Shown: piece by piece, positions 21,216-32,556 of the stretch | Layout of the letters: each line of letters opens with the position of its first letter | How positions within the stretch are numbered: position 1 is the stretch's first letter | DNA from: Micromonospora pattaloongensis | Lineage (GTDB): Bacteria; Actinomycetota; Actinomycetes; Mycobacteriales; Micromonosporaceae | DNA length: 64,000 nt | Direction of reading: 5' to 3' | Assembly: GCF_900107255.1 (NCBI RefSeq) | Contig: NZ_FNPH01000010.1 | Location: forward strand, 1-64,000 | Program-made: the position numbers and the translations under genes | Notes under the pieces: model-generated | The model's database searches: none | What the model was told of the DNA's origin: nothing | The model's input: the letters and a program-made list of their open reading frames with translations, nothing else

Positions 21216-22057
21216 GGACCGCGCAGCAACCCCGCTCCGAGGCAGCCCGCGAGCGGACCGTCCACCGGCGACGGCAGACGGTCCGCTCGGTGCTGATCGC
21301 CGCCGGGTCCACCGGCGTGCTCGGCACGCTGCTCGTCGTCGCCGTCACCGGCGCGCCCGGCTGGGATCGGGTGAGGGCGTCCTTCTTCGACCCGGGCATC
21401 GCCCGCGCGGCGCTGCCCGAGATCCTCGCCGGGCTCTGGCTGAACGTGCGGCTGCTGTTCTTCTGCGCGTTCGGCGCGCTGGCCCTGGGGCTGGTCGTGG
21501 CGCTGCTGCGCACCCTGCGCGGACCCGTGTTCTTCCCGGTCCGGGCCCTGGCCACCGGCTACACGTACACGTTCCGCGGTCTGCCGCTGATCATCGTGCT
21601 GTACGTGCTGACCCTCGGCGTGCCCGGCCTGCGGTTGCAGGGCATGCCGTCCGTGCTGGTGCTGGGCGGGATCGCGCTGGTGATCACCTACAGCGGCTAC
21701 CTGGCCGAGGTGTTCCGCGCCGGCATCGAGTCGGTGCACCCGAGCCAGTGGGCCGCCGCCCGGTCGCTGGGGCTGACGTACCGGCAGACGATGCGGCACG
21801 TGGTGCTCCCCCAGGCCGTCCGCCGGGTGGCGCCGCCGCTGCTCAACGACACGGTCGCGCTGCAGAAGGACGTCGGGCTGGTCTCGCTGGCCGGGCCGAT
21901 CGACGCGGTCCGGGCCGCGCAGATCGCCACCGCGGACACGTTCAACTACACGCCGTACATCGTGGCCGGGGTGCTCTTCGTGCTGCTCGCGATCCCGCTG
22001 ATCGCGGTGACCGACTGGGTGACGCTGCGGGCGGCGCGCCGGCAGGCGGGAGGATAG
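21212..22057 (+). CDS. Amino-acid ABC transporter permease
   Basis: A 281-residue permease of the HisM/GlnP family, with about five to six transmembrane helices after a cytosolic, Arg-rich N-terminus. The EAA loop resembles [20 protein letters not shown] (about 189-208). A single permease gene is present, so it probably homodimerises. GTG 21212 overlaps the upstream stop, and the ATPase gene begins at the next base after its stop. Confidence 0.9.
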   Translation: MRTAQQPRSEAARERTVHRRRQTVRSVLIAAGSTGVLGTLLVVAVTGAPGWDRVRASFFDPGIARAALPEILAGLWLNVRLLFFCAFGALALGLVVALLRTLRGPVFFPVRALATGYTYTFRGLPLIIVLYVLTLGVPGLRLQGMPSVLVLGGIALVITYSGYLAEVFRAGIESVHPSQWAAARSLGLTYRQTMRHVVLPQAVRRVAPPLLNDTVALQKDVGLVSLAGPIDAVRAAQIATADTFNYTPYIVAGVLFVLLAIPLIAVTDWVTLRAARRQAGG

Positions 22058-22801
22058 ATGTCGGTGCTCTCCTGCCGGGGGCTGCGCAAGGAGTTCTCCG
22101 GCCACGTGGTGCTCGACGGCCTCGACCTGGACGTCGCCGAACACGAGGTGGTCGCGCTGATCGGCGCCTCCGGTTCCGGCAAGTCGACGCTGCTGCGCTG
22201 CGTGAACCTGCTCGAGGAGATCGACGACGGCACGATCCACCTCGACGGCGAGCACATCACCGACCCGCGGGTGAACCCGGACCGGGTACGGCAGCGCATC
22301 GGGATCGTGTTCCAGTCCTACAACCTGTTCCCGCACATGACCGTGCTGGACAACGTCACGCTCGCGCCGCGCCGGGTGCACCGGCGGGAGCGGGCCGCGG
22401 CCGAGGCGCAGGCGCGCGAGCTGCTCGCGCGGGTCGGGCTGGCGGAGAAGGCCGGGGCGTACCCGGACCGGCTCTCCGGCGGGCAGCAGCAGCGGGTCGC
22501 GATCGTGCGCGCGCTGGTGAACTCGCCGCGGCTGATGCTGCTCGACGAGGTCACCTCGGCGCTGGACCCGGAGCTGGTCGGCGAGGTGCTGACGATGATC
22601 CGGGACCTCAAGGCGCAGGGCATGACAATGGTGCTGGCCACGCACGAGATGGGCTTCGCACGTCAGGTCGCGGACCGGGTCTGCTTCCTCGACGGCGGGA
22701 AGGTCATCGAACAGGGCCCGCCCGAGCAGGTCTTCGCCACCCCCACCCACCCCCGCACGAGACAGTTCCTCCACCGCATCATCGAGGCCGGCCGGCTCTG
22801 A
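22058..22801 (+). CDS. Amino-acid ABC transporter ATP-binding protein
   Basis: A 247-residue ABC ATPase of the GlnQ type. It shows Walker A GASGSGKST, Q-loop VFQSYNLFPHMT, signature LSGGQQQR, Walker B LMLLDEVTSAL and the switch His in ATHEMGF. It abuts the permease gene; GGAGG sits at the end of that gene. A strong terminator hairpin follows. Confidence 0.94.
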   Translation: MSVLSCRGLRKEFSGHVVLDGLDLDVAEHEVVALIGASGSGKSTLLRCVNLLEEIDDGTIHLDGEHITDPRVNPDRVRQRIGIVFQSYNLFPHMTVLDNVTLAPRRVHRRERAAAEAQARELLARVGLAEKAGAYPDRLSGGQQQRVAIVRALVNSPRLMLLDEVTSALDPELVGEVLTMIRDLKAQGMTMVLATHEMGFARQVADRVCFLDGGKVIEQGPPEQVFATPTHPRTRQFLHRIIEAGRL

Positions 22802-22810
22802 CCCCCCGCG

Positions 22811-22867
22811 TGATCAAGGGATCCGCGGCGGCACGGGCCGGCCGGACCGCTGCGGATCCCTTGATCA
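22811..22867. terminator. Bidirectional terminator between the ABC transporter and ribH
   Basis: TGATCAAGGGATCCGC (22811-22826) pairs perfectly over 16 bp with 22852-22867, with a 25-base spacer. The genes on either side converge. Confidence 0.75.
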
Positions 22868-22884
22868 ACCGCAGGAAGCGGGGG

Positions 22885-25234
<2,350 letters not shown>

Positions 25235-25238
25235 CTGC

Positions 25239-26300
25239 TCAGCCTTCTCTCTGCCGCGGCACCGCGGTGAAGCGCAGGTCGGGGCCGACCTGCGTGAGCT
25301 CCGTGAACGTCAGATCGATGATCTCGGTGATCGTGCGCACGCCGGCATCGGCCAGGGCCGGCGCCCCGGCGCCGAGCAGCTTGGGGGCGACGTACCCGAC
25401 GACCTTGTCGACCAGGCCGGCGGCGAGGAACGCCCCGGCGAGCGCCGGGCCCCCCTCCAGCAGCACCGAACGCACGCCACGCTGGTACAGCAGCGCGAGC
25501 AGCCGCGTCAGGTCCACGCGGCCGTCCGGCCCCGTCCCGACCTCCGCGCCGGTCGCGATCCAGGTGCGCGCGGCGCCGTCGCGGACCCGCGCGTCCGCCG
25601 GGGTTCGGCCGGCGCTGTCGACCACGACGCGCAGCGGCTGCCGGATGGCGAGGCTGCCGTCGCGCAGGTTGCGGGCGGTCAGCCGCGGGTCGTCGGCGAG
25701 CACGGTGCCGACCCCGACCATGATCGCGTCGACCGTGCCGCGCAGCGCGTGCACGTCGATGCGGGCGGCCTCCGAGGTGATCCACATGCTGGTGCCGTCG
25801 GCGGCGGCGGAGCGCCCGTCGAGGGTGGCGGCGTACTTCCAGATCACGTACGGCCGGTCGCGGCGCACCGCGGTCAGCCACGCGATGTTGCCGGTGGCCG
25901 CCTCGGCCTCGCGCACCCCGGTCCGCACCTCGACCCCGGCGGCGCGCAACGTCTCCATGCCGCCGGCGGCGACCGGGTTCGGGTCGCTCACCGCGATCAC
26001 GACCCGGGCGACGCCGGCCTGCACGAGCGCCTGGGCGCAGGGGCCGGTGCGGCCGGTGTGGTTGCAGGGCTCGAGGGTGACCACCGCGGTTCCGCCGCGG
26101 GCGCGTTCACCCGCCTGGGCCAGCGCGACGATCTCGGCGTGCGGACCACCGGCGTAGGCGTGGAAGCCCTCGCCGACGACGTCGCCCGCCGCGTCGAGCA
26201 GCACGCAGCCGACGACCGGGTTGGGGCTGGTCGAGCCGAGACCGCGCCCGGCCAGCTCGATGGCGCGGCGCATCGCCTCGTCGATGGAGACGCTCGCCAT
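25239..26300 (-). CDS. ribD: Riboflavin-specific deaminase / reductase
   Basis: A 353-residue bifunctional enzyme. The N-terminal zinc deaminase (1-145) shows H54-A-E56 and PCNHTGRTGPC (Cys79, Cys88). The C-terminal reductase (about 150-345) contains WKYAATLDGRSA and LLEGGPALAGAFL. ATG 26300 has a GAGGAG ribosome site about ten bases upstream. It is the first gene after the FMN riboswitch. Confidence 0.95.
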   Translation of the reverse strand: MASVSIDEAMRRAIELAGRGLGSTSPNPVVGCVLLDAAGDVVGEGFHAYAGGPHAEIVALAQAGERARGGTAVVTLEPCNHTGRTGPCAQALVQAGVARVVIAVSDPNPVAAGGMETLRAAGVEVRTGVREAEAATGNIAWLTAVRRDRPYVIWKYAATLDGRSAAADGTSMWITSEAARIDVHALRGTVDAIMVGVGTVLADDPRLTARNLRDGSLAIRQPLRVVVDSAGRTPADARVRDGAARTWIATGAEVGTGPDGRVDLTRLLALLYQRGVRSVLLEGGPALAGAFLAAGLVDKVVGYVAPKLLGAGAPALADAGVRTITEIIDLTFTELTQVGPDLRFTAVPRQREG

Positions 26301-26476
26301 GGCCCCTCTTCTCCTCGCGTGCCGTTCGGGCGCGCGGGCGGGGGGAACCATCGGCGGCGGTGGAAGCCGGGCCGACGGTAGCGGCGGCGGAGCGGGGGAC
26401 GGCACGGCCGACCCCGGTGGGCCGGCGGTGACGGCGCCCGTTGAGGCACCGGCGACCGATCGGCCCGTCCGTCCCG

Positions 26477-26661
26477 CGCGCTGTCTCCCATCCGGACTGT
26501 CTGGGCGCCCAGCCGGCCGTCAGGCCAGCCCTGCCCCCAACCGTCGGCCCCGGATTCACACCAGGTCCACCGGCCGTTGGTGACGACCGGGTCGCGGGCT
26601 TACCGCGGCTGCCGCCGCGGATCACCGCCGGTTCGGAATTACACCGAGTCCCGCCAGCGCG
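26477..26661 (-). ncRNA. FMN riboswitch (RFN element)
   Basis: On the minus strand the conserved RFN core can be read in order: GTAATTCCGAACCGGCGGT, GCCCGCGACCCG, GGTGTGAATCCGGGGCCGACGG and AGTCCGGATGGGAGACAG. P1 closes with CGCGCTG (26661 to 26655) and CAGCGCG (26483 to 26477). FMN binding would repress the ribD-ribE-ribBA-ribH operon. About 176 bases separate it from ribD, so the expression platform lies at 26301-26476. Confidence 0.95.
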
Positions 26662-26732
26662 TGGTGGGTACCCCATGAGTCTTACACACCGACCGGCGTG
26701 TGCCGAGGCGGAGGCGACCTACCTCACAGCGG

Positions 26733-27695
26733 TCAACCGCCCGACAGGCGTCGATCGGTCGCGATGAACGATCCCCATTGCGCCTTGGCGACGGACTTCA
26801 TCTCGTTCGCCACCGCGATGATCTCCCGCGGATCGCTGAAGCGCCGCTCGCCGGTAGAGAAGGCGACCCCGACCGAGAGCGTCACCAGCGCCGCCTTCTG
26901 GACGTTGCCCCGCCGGTCCTTCACCTCAACGTAGCCCCGCTCGGCGTCCGAGGGGTCGTAGAGGTCGTCGGCGGACCGCTCGAAATCGGGGATCGCCCGC
27001 TCCATCAGCGGGCGCATCTGCTCGGGCGCGCACACCACCACGAAGTCGTCGCCGCCGATGTGCCCGAGGAAGGCCGGCGGCAGGCCGACCGAGACGACCG
27101 CGCGGTGCAGGCTCCGCGCCAGCGCGCTGATGAACTCGTCACCGCGGACGAAGCCGTAGACGTCGTTGACGCTCTTGAACCGGTCGATGTCGATGTACGC
27201 GATCGCGTAGTCGGCGCCGCTGCGCACCCGATCGGTGATCTCCCGGCCGACCCGGGCGTTGCCCGGCAGCCCGGTCAGCGGGGAGACCTCGCGGAACTCG
27301 CGGGTGCGGCGCAGCGTGGTGGCGACCCGGGCGACCAGCTCGGCGGTGTCGAAGGGCTTCACCAGGTAGTCGTCGGCCCCCGCCGTCAACCCGACCACCT
27401 TGTCGACGGTCATCCCCTTCGCGGTGAGCATGATGATCGGCAGCACCGCGGTCATCGGGTCGGCGCGCAGCCGGCGGGTGAGCTCCAGGCCGTCGACGCG
27501 CGGCATCATCAGGTCGACCACCGCCAGGTCGGGGCGCTGACGCTCGATCAACTCCAGCGCCTCCTGGCCGTCCTTGGCCCGTACCACGTCGAAGCCGTGC
27601 AGCCGGAGGTTGACCTCGACGAAGCGCGCGATGTCCGGATCGTCGTCGACGACGAGGATCAGGTCCGGCCGCTCCTCGGCGGGGTCGACGGTCAT
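26733..27695 (-). CDS. Response regulator with a GGDEF-type domain
   Basis: A 320-residue protein. An N-terminal receiver domain (about 12-128) has the phospho-acceptor D61 in VVDLMMP and K113 in VKPF. A GGDEF domain (about 138-310) follows, with YIDIDRFKSVND and the signature GGDDF at 214-218, where Asp replaces the usual metal-binding Glu. No RxxD inhibitory site precedes it. A roughly 35-residue insert (238-270) is Asp/Arg-rich. No partner kinase lies nearby. It probably makes or senses c-di-GMP; catalytic activity is uncertain because of GGDDF. The ATG overlaps the rpe stop (TGATG). Confidence 0.85.
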   Translation of the reverse strand: MTVDPAEERPDLILVVDDDPDIARFVEVNLRLHGFDVVRAKDGQEALELIERQRPDLAVVDLMMPRVDGLELTRRLRADPMTAVLPIIMLTAKGMTVDKVVGLTAGADDYLVKPFDTAELVARVATTLRRTREFREVSPLTGLPGNARVGREITDRVRSGADYAIAYIDIDRFKSVNDVYGFVRGDEFISALARSLHRAVVSVGLPPAFLGHIGGDDFVVVCAPEQMRPLMERAIPDFERSADDLYDPSDAERGYVEVKDRRGNVQKAALVTLSVGVAFSTGERRFSDPREIIAVANEMKSVAKAQWGSFIATDRRLSGG

Positions 27696-28372
27696 CACGG
27701 TCGTTGCGTCTGCTCGGCGAGGCGCTTCAGCCGCCGGACGGCCTCGGCCGGGTCGGCGGCCCCGTAGACCGCGGTGCCGGCGACGAAGGCGTCCGCGCCG
27801 GCCGCGGCGGCCTGCTCGATCGTGTCGGCCGCGATCCCGCCGTCGACCTCGATCCGCAGCTCCAGATGGCCGCCCGCGACGTGCCGCCGGGCCGCGCGGA
27901 CCTTGTCGAGCAGCTCCGGAATGAAGCGCTGGCCACCGAACCCGGCCTTGATGGTCATGATCAGCAGCGTGTCGAAGCTGGGCAGCAGCTCCAGGTACGG
28001 CTCGATCGGCGTGTCCCGGTCGATCGCCAGCCCGGCCCTGGCTCCCGCCGACCGCAGCTCCTTCGCCAGCGCGACCGGATCGTCGCAGGCCTCCGCGTGG
28101 AACGTGACGTTGTACGCCCCGGCGTCGGCGTAGGCCGGCGCCCACCGCCGCGGGTCCTCGATCATGAGGTGCACGTCGAACGGCAGGCTCGTCGCGGCCA
28201 ACAGGCTCTGCACCACGGGCAGGCCGATGGTCAGGTTCGGCACGAAGTGGTTGTCCATCACGTCGACGTGCAACCAGTCCGCGGCCCCCTCCACCGCGCG
28301 CGCCTCCTCCGCCAGGCGGGCAAAATCGGCGGCGAGGATGCTGGGCGCGACGATCGGCGATGGTGCGGTCAC
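27695..28372 (-). CDS. rpe: Ribulose-phosphate 3-epimerase
   Basis: A 225-residue TIM-barrel enzyme that interconverts ribulose 5-phosphate and xylulose 5-phosphate. [28 protein letters not shown] and EVDGGI carry the metal and substrate residues. The GTG at 28372 precedes the family-typical [15 protein letters not shown]. Ribulose 5-phosphate is the precursor used by the neighbouring RibB domain, which may explain the location. Confidence 0.95.
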   Translation of the reverse strand: MTAPSPIVAPSILAADFARLAEEARAVEGAADWLHVDVMDNHFVPNLTIGLPVVQSLLAATSLPFDVHLMIEDPRRWAPAYADAGAYNVTFHAEACDDPVALAKELRSAGARAGLAIDRDTPIEPYLELLPSFDTLLIMTIKAGFGGQRFIPELLDKVRAARRHVAGGHLELRIEVDGGIAADTIEQAAAAGADAFVAGTAVYGAADPAEAVRRLKRLAEQTQRP

Positions 28373-28567
28373 CGCGCCAGTGTACGAATCACCGCCGACG
28401 CGTGACACGCCCCACCGCCCCCGCGGCGATCCCCGCCGAATTGCTCGACCGGTCGCGCCGCCGGTACCGGCACCCGCACGCGGGCCGCGTCGCATATGCT
28501 CCTGCGCCGATGGTCACTCGTCCCGGCGTCGGCCGGAATGATCGGATCCGGCTGGGGAGGGCCTGCG

Positions 28568-29458
28568 ATGCGACGGTGGTTGACCGCGGTGGCGATCGGT
28601 GGCGCCGCGGCGCTGGCGCTGACCGGCTGCGGCGCGCCCGCCGGGGTCGACGGGAACCTCACCGACGACTGGCCGGCGATCAGCGAGCCGAAGGTGTTCG
28701 TGCCGGCGGCCGGGGTGTGCCACCCGGCCGACGAGCAAACCGCCCTGGTCAGCGTCTACAACCCCGTGGACTGCGCCCGACCGCACCTGTTCGAGACGGT
28801 GCACGTGGGCGTGTTCACCGGCGAGCACGCCCAGCGGCTCACGCCGCCACCGGCCGGCTCCCCCGCCGCCCGCGCCGCGTTCGCCGAGTGCGACAGGAAG
28901 ACCACGGAGTACGTGGGCGGGGAATGGCGCGACGGCCGGCTGGGGCTCGCGATCCGGTACGCCCCCGGCCGTGCCTGGGCGGCCGGCGGCCGGTGGTTCC
29001 GCTGCGACGTGACCGAAATGGTCGCCCTCGACAGCTGGCACGAAACGACGCGGACGGCGAGTCTCGCCGCCGCGCTGACCGCCACCTCCCCGCTACGTTT
29101 CGGCTGCTTCAACCCGAGGATCGTCAAGAAGAAAGTCGAGGGGATGGAGCCGGTCGGCTGCCGCACACCGCACCGCAGCGAGTACGTCGGCGTCCACACG
29201 GCCCCGGACACCACGTACGACAGCTTCAACAGCAATCGGGAGCGGACGCACGAGGGCTGCCGCGACGTGCTCGCCGCGTACGCGAAGGTCCCCAACGACG
29301 AGCGGATCCGCTTCCGCGCCGGCACCTTCTTCTACGTCCCGTCGAGGGAGGCGTGGGCCGACGGGGACCGGGGCGTCCACTGCTTCGCGTACCTGAGCGA
29401 CCGCACGCTGACCCGGTCGATCAAGGGCGTGGGCGACAAGGGGCTGCCGGTCCGGTAG
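28568..29458 (+). CDS. Septum-formation-family lipoprotein
   Basis: A 296-residue secreted protein. The signal peptide ends in ALTGC, with C21 as the lipidated cysteine. The rest has a repeated layout of paired cysteines and C-x-PH motifs (DCARPHLFE near 64-75; GCRTPHRSEYVG near 190-205). This resembles the actinobacterial 'septum formation' domain in two copies. ATG 28568 has GGAGG eight bases upstream, and a TATGCT -10 lies at 28495-28500. It is divergent from rpe. The family name rests on similarity to sporulation-septum proteins; its function here is unproven. Confidence 0.7.
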   Translation: MRRWLTAVAIGGAAALALTGCGAPAGVDGNLTDDWPAISEPKVFVPAAGVCHPADEQTALVSVYNPVDCARPHLFETVHVGVFTGEHAQRLTPPPAGSPAARAAFAECDRKTTEYVGGEWRDGRLGLAIRYAPGRAWAAGGRWFRCDVTEMVALDSWHETTRTASLAAALTATSPLRFGCFNPRIVKKKVEGMEPVGCRTPHRSEYVGVHTAPDTTYDSFNSNRERTHEGCRDVLAAYAKVPNDERIRFRAGTFFYVPSREAWADGDRGVHCFAYLSDRTLTRSIKGVGDKGLPVR

Positions 29459-29460
29459 TG

Positions 29461-29489
29461 CGCCCGCCGCCGGTACGGCGCGGCGGGCG
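29461..29489. terminator. Bidirectional terminator between the lipoprotein gene and rsmB
   Basis: CGCCCGCCGC (29461-29470) and GCGGCGGGCG (29480-29489) form a perfect 10-bp stem with a 9-base loop between two convergent stops. Confidence 0.7.
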
Positions 29490-29497
29490 ACGCACCG

Positions 29498-30949
29498 TCA
29501 CTGCGCGCGGCGCAGCACCGCCAGGAACATCGCGTCGGTGCCGTGCCGGTGCGGCCACAACTGCACCGTCGGGCCCTCCCCCAGGCCGGGCATCCCCGCC
29601 GGCAGCAGCGGCCGGGCGTCCACGAAGTCCACGCCCGCCCCGGACCGGCGCGCCGCCTCCGTGACCGTCACGTGCGTCTCCACCGTGTGCGGGGAGCAGG
29701 TCACGTACGCGACCACCCCGCCGGGGCGCACCGCCCGCAGCGCCGCGCCGAGCAGTTCGCGCTGCAGCCGCGTCAGCGGCGGCAGATCCGACGGCTGCCG
29801 ACGCCAGCGCGACTCGGGCCGCCGGCGCAACGCGCCGAGCCCGGTGCACGGCGCGTCCACCAGCACCCGGTCGAAGCCCCCGGCCGGCAGGTCTCGGTCG
29901 GAGCCCACCGTGCGCCCGTCGGTGTTCAGCACCGTCACCGGCAGCCCCCGGGTCGCCTGCGACACCAGCCGCGCCCGGTGCTCGGCGATCTCGACCGCGG
30001 TGACGGTCGCGCCCCGCGGCGCCGCCAGCGCGCCGAGCAGCCCGGCCTTGCCACCCGGTCCGGCGCACAGGTCCAGCCAGCGCTCGTCGGCGCCCTCCAG
30101 CTCCGCCCCGACCAGCGCCGCGGCCACCAGCTGCGAGCCCTCGTCCTGGACGTGCGCCCGGCCGTCGCGCAGCGCCGCCAGCTCCCCCGGCGCCCCACCC
30201 GGCAGATACACCGCGTACGGCGAGAACGCGCCCGGCGCCCCGCCGACCTCGTCGGCGAGTTCCGCCGCGTCCGCCCGGCCCGGCCGCGCGCACAGGTGCA
30301 CCGAGGGGCGCTCGTTGTCCTCGATCAGCAGCCGGGTGGTCTCGCCGAGATCGCCGCCGAGCGCCTCGGCGAACGACCGGACGATCCACTGGGGGTGCTG
30401 GTACGCCAGCGCCAGGTGCCCGATCGGGTCCTCGTCGTAGCTCGGGGCCACGCGCTCCACCCAGGCGTCCAGGTCGCGGGTGGCGACCTCGCGGAGTACC
30501 GCGTTGGCGAAGCCCGCCGCGCCGGGCGCGACCCCGCGTACCAGGTCGACGGTGGCCGAGACCGCCGCGTGCGCGGGCACCCGGGTGTGTAGCAGCTGGT
30601 AGACGCCGAGCCGCAGCGCGTCGCGGGCCGGCGGGTCGATCCGGTCGACGGCCCGGTTGGCGGCGGCCTCGATGATCGCGTCGAGGGTGCCGGTGGCGCG
30701 CAGCGAGCCGTAGGTCAGCTCCGTGGCGAAGGCCGCGTCGCGGCCGTACAGCCGCAGGTCGGTCAGGATCGCCGGCAGCACCAGGTTCGCGTACGCGTCG
30801 TCGCGGTGCACCGCCGCGATCGCCTCGTACGCGGCCTGCCGCGGGACGTCGGCGGCCCGGTTCGGGCGCGCGGGCCGACCGCCGCGGTCGCGTCCCCGGT
30901 CGCCCCGCTCCTCGCCGGGCCGGCCCGGCCGCCGCGCATGGTCCGTCAC
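29498..30949 (-). CDS. rsmB: 16S rRNA m5C methyltransferase, RsmB/Sun family
   Basis: A 483-residue protein with a variable Arg/Gly-rich head (1-32), a NusB-like RNA-binding domain (about 35-170) and a SAM methyltransferase domain (about 230-480). [14 protein letters not shown] binds SAM. The two catalytic cysteines lie in [16 protein letters not shown] and [12 protein letters not shown] 30949 overlaps the fmt stop (GTGA), giving the common def-fmt-rsmB order. Confidence 0.93.
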   Translation of the reverse strand: MTDHARRPGRPGEERGDRGRDRGGRPARPNRAADVPRQAAYEAIAAVHRDDAYANLVLPAILTDLRLYGRDAAFATELTYGSLRATGTLDAIIEAAANRAVDRIDPPARDALRLGVYQLLHTRVPAHAAVSATVDLVRGVAPGAAGFANAVLREVATRDLDAWVERVAPSYDEDPIGHLALAYQHPQWIVRSFAEALGGDLGETTRLLIEDNERPSVHLCARPGRADAAELADEVGGAPGAFSPYAVYLPGGAPGELAALRDGRAHVQDEGSQLVAAALVGAELEGADERWLDLCAGPGGKAGLLGALAAPRGATVTAVEIAEHRARLVSQATRGLPVTVLNTDGRTVGSDRDLPAGGFDRVLVDAPCTGLGALRRRPESRWRRQPSDLPPLTRLQRELLGAALRAVRPGGVVAYVTCSPHTVETHVTVTEAARRSGAGVDFVDARPLLPAGMPGLGEGPTVQLWPHRHGTDAMFLAVLRRAQ

Positions 30950-31872
30950 GCGAACCGCTCCCCGGTCTGCACCCGCGCGCCGCGGGCCCAGTCGGCCGCC
31001 GGCATCGCCTTCTTGCCGGCCGCTCGGACCTCGCCGAGCACCACCGGCGCGGTGGCCGTGCCGACCAGCACCCGGTTGCGCTCCACGAGCACGTCGCCCG
31101 GCTTGAGCTCCGGGGCGTCCCCGGCCGGCCGCACCGGCCCCAGCTTGACCCGCTCGTCCCGGAACGACGTCCAGGCGCCCGGCGCCGGGGTGCAGGCCCG
31201 GATCCGCCGGTCGACCGCGAACGCCGGCTCCGACCAGCGCACCTGGGCGTCCTCCACGGTCAGCTTCGGGGCCAGCGAGATGCCGTCGGCCGGCTGCGGC
31301 TCGGCGCGCGCGGTGCCGGCGTCGATCGCGTCGAGGACCGCCACCAGCAGCTGCGACCCGGAGATCGCGAGCCGCTCCAGCAGGTCGCCGGAGGTGTCGG
31401 TGGGGCGGATCTCGTCGGTCAGGGTGCCGAAGACCGGACCGGTGTCCAGGCCGGCCTCCAGCTGGAAGACGCTCGCCCCGGTCACCGCGTCGCCGTGCAG
31501 CACCGCGTGCTGCACGGGGGCGGCGCCGCGCCATGCGGGCAGCAGCGAGAAGTGCAGGTTGACCCAGCCGTGGGTGGGGATCTCCAGCGCCGACGGCGGG
31601 ACCAGGGCGCCGTAGGCGACCACGGGCACGCAGTCCGGGGCGAGCGCGCGCAGCCGCTCCTGGAACTCGGGCTCGCGGGGACGCTGCGGGGTGAGCACCT
31701 CGATGCCGCGCTCGTCGGCCCAGGCCGCGGCGGGCGAGCGAACCAGCCGCCGGCCGCGGCCGGCGGGGGCGTCGGGGCGGGTCACCACGGCGACCAACTC
31801 GTGTCCGGAGGCGGCGATGGCGTCCAGGGACGGCAGGGCGACGGCGGGGGTGCCGGCGAAGATCAGACGCAT
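30946..31872 (-). CDS. fmt: Methionyl-tRNA formyltransferase
   Basis: A 308-residue enzyme that formylates initiator Met-t[16 protein letters not shown] begins the Rossmann domain, and the catalytic region is [18 protein letters not shown]-terminal OB domain spans about 205-305. ATG 31872 gives the standard start; an in-frame GTG at 31884 would overlap def by eight bases. It is directly downstream of def, pairing formylation with deformylation. Confidence 0.96.
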   Translation of the reverse strand: MRLIFAGTPAVALPSLDAIAASGHELVAVVTRPDAPAGRGRRLVRSPAAAWADERGIEVLTPQRPREPEFQERLRALAPDCVPVVAYGALVPPSALEIPTHGWVNLHFSLLPAWRGAAPVQHAVLHGDAVTGASVFQLEAGLDTGPVFGTLTDEIRPTDTSGDLLERLAISGSQLLVAVLDAIDAGTARAEPQPADGISLAPKLTVEDAQVRWSEPAFAVDRRIRACTPAPGAWTSFRDERVKLGPVRPAGDAPELKPGDVLVERNRVLVGTATAPVVLGEVRAAGKKAMPAADWARGARVQTGERFA

Positions 31873-31876
31873 CCGC

Positions 31877-32437
31877 TCACCCACCCAGGCCGAACGGGCT
31901 GGCGGCGGCGTGCGGGCTGACCTTGACCACCGGCGGGGCGCCCGGGTCGTACCACTCGGCCTGCCGGATCGCCTTCATCGCCTCCTTGCGCCCCTTCGGG
32001 TCGAGGCGGTCGAGGAAGAGCACACCGTCGAGGTGGTCGGTCTCGTGCTGCACGCAGCGCGCCATCAGGCCGGTCCCGACGATCTGCATCGGGTCGCCGT
32101 ACTCGTTGAAACCCTTCGCCACCACGTTGAGCCGCCGCTTGGTGTCGAAGTAGAGCCCGGGGATGGAGAGGCAGCCCTCCGGGCCGTCCTGCTCCTCGGA
32201 GTCGGGGAACTCCAGCACCGGGTTGACCAGGTGCCCGACGACGTCATCGACGTCGAACGTGAAGACCCGCAGCCCCACACCGAGCTGCGGCGCGGCGAGT
32301 CCCGCCCCGCCCTGCTCCCGCATCGTGTCGGTGAGGTCGGCGATCAGTTTGCGCAGCTCGGCGTCGAAGTCGACCACCGGCTCGGCCGGCGTGCGCAGCA
32401 CCGGATCCCCGAACAGACGGATGGGCTGGACGGTCAC
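31877..32437 (-). CDS. def: Peptide deformylase
   Basis: A 186-residue metalloenzyme that removes the N-terminal formyl group. All three motifs are present: [21 protein letters not shown] and QHETDHLDG. It starts at GTG 32437 with AAGGAG upstream. A TAGACT -10 candidate at 32480-32485 suggests that transcription starts here, separately from priA. Confidence 0.96.
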   Translation of the reverse strand: MTVQPIRLFGDPVLRTPAEPVVDFDAELRKLIADLTDTMREQGGAGLAAPQLGVGLRVFTFDVDDVVGHLVNPVLEFPDSEEQDGPEGCLSIPGLYFDTKRRLNVVAKGFNEYGDPMQIVGTGLMARCVQHETDHLDGVLFLDRLDPKGRKEAMKAIRQAEWYDPGAPPVVKVSPHAAASPFGLGG

Positions 32438-32556
32438 GCGTGGTGGCTCCTTCGTGAATGGCGGATTTCGTGCCGTATCAGTCTAGGGTGTGGCCGGATC
32501 CGCGCTTGACCGGATGCGGGCCGGCAGGCGGCGGCGCGGTGGCCGGGGCACGCGGA

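Noticed and set aside
20352-22801. ABC transporter region as a mobile element
   Set aside because: There is no transposase, integrase, tRNA or flanking direct repeat. Only a synteny break is evident, so it is reported as a possible insertion and not as a mobile element.
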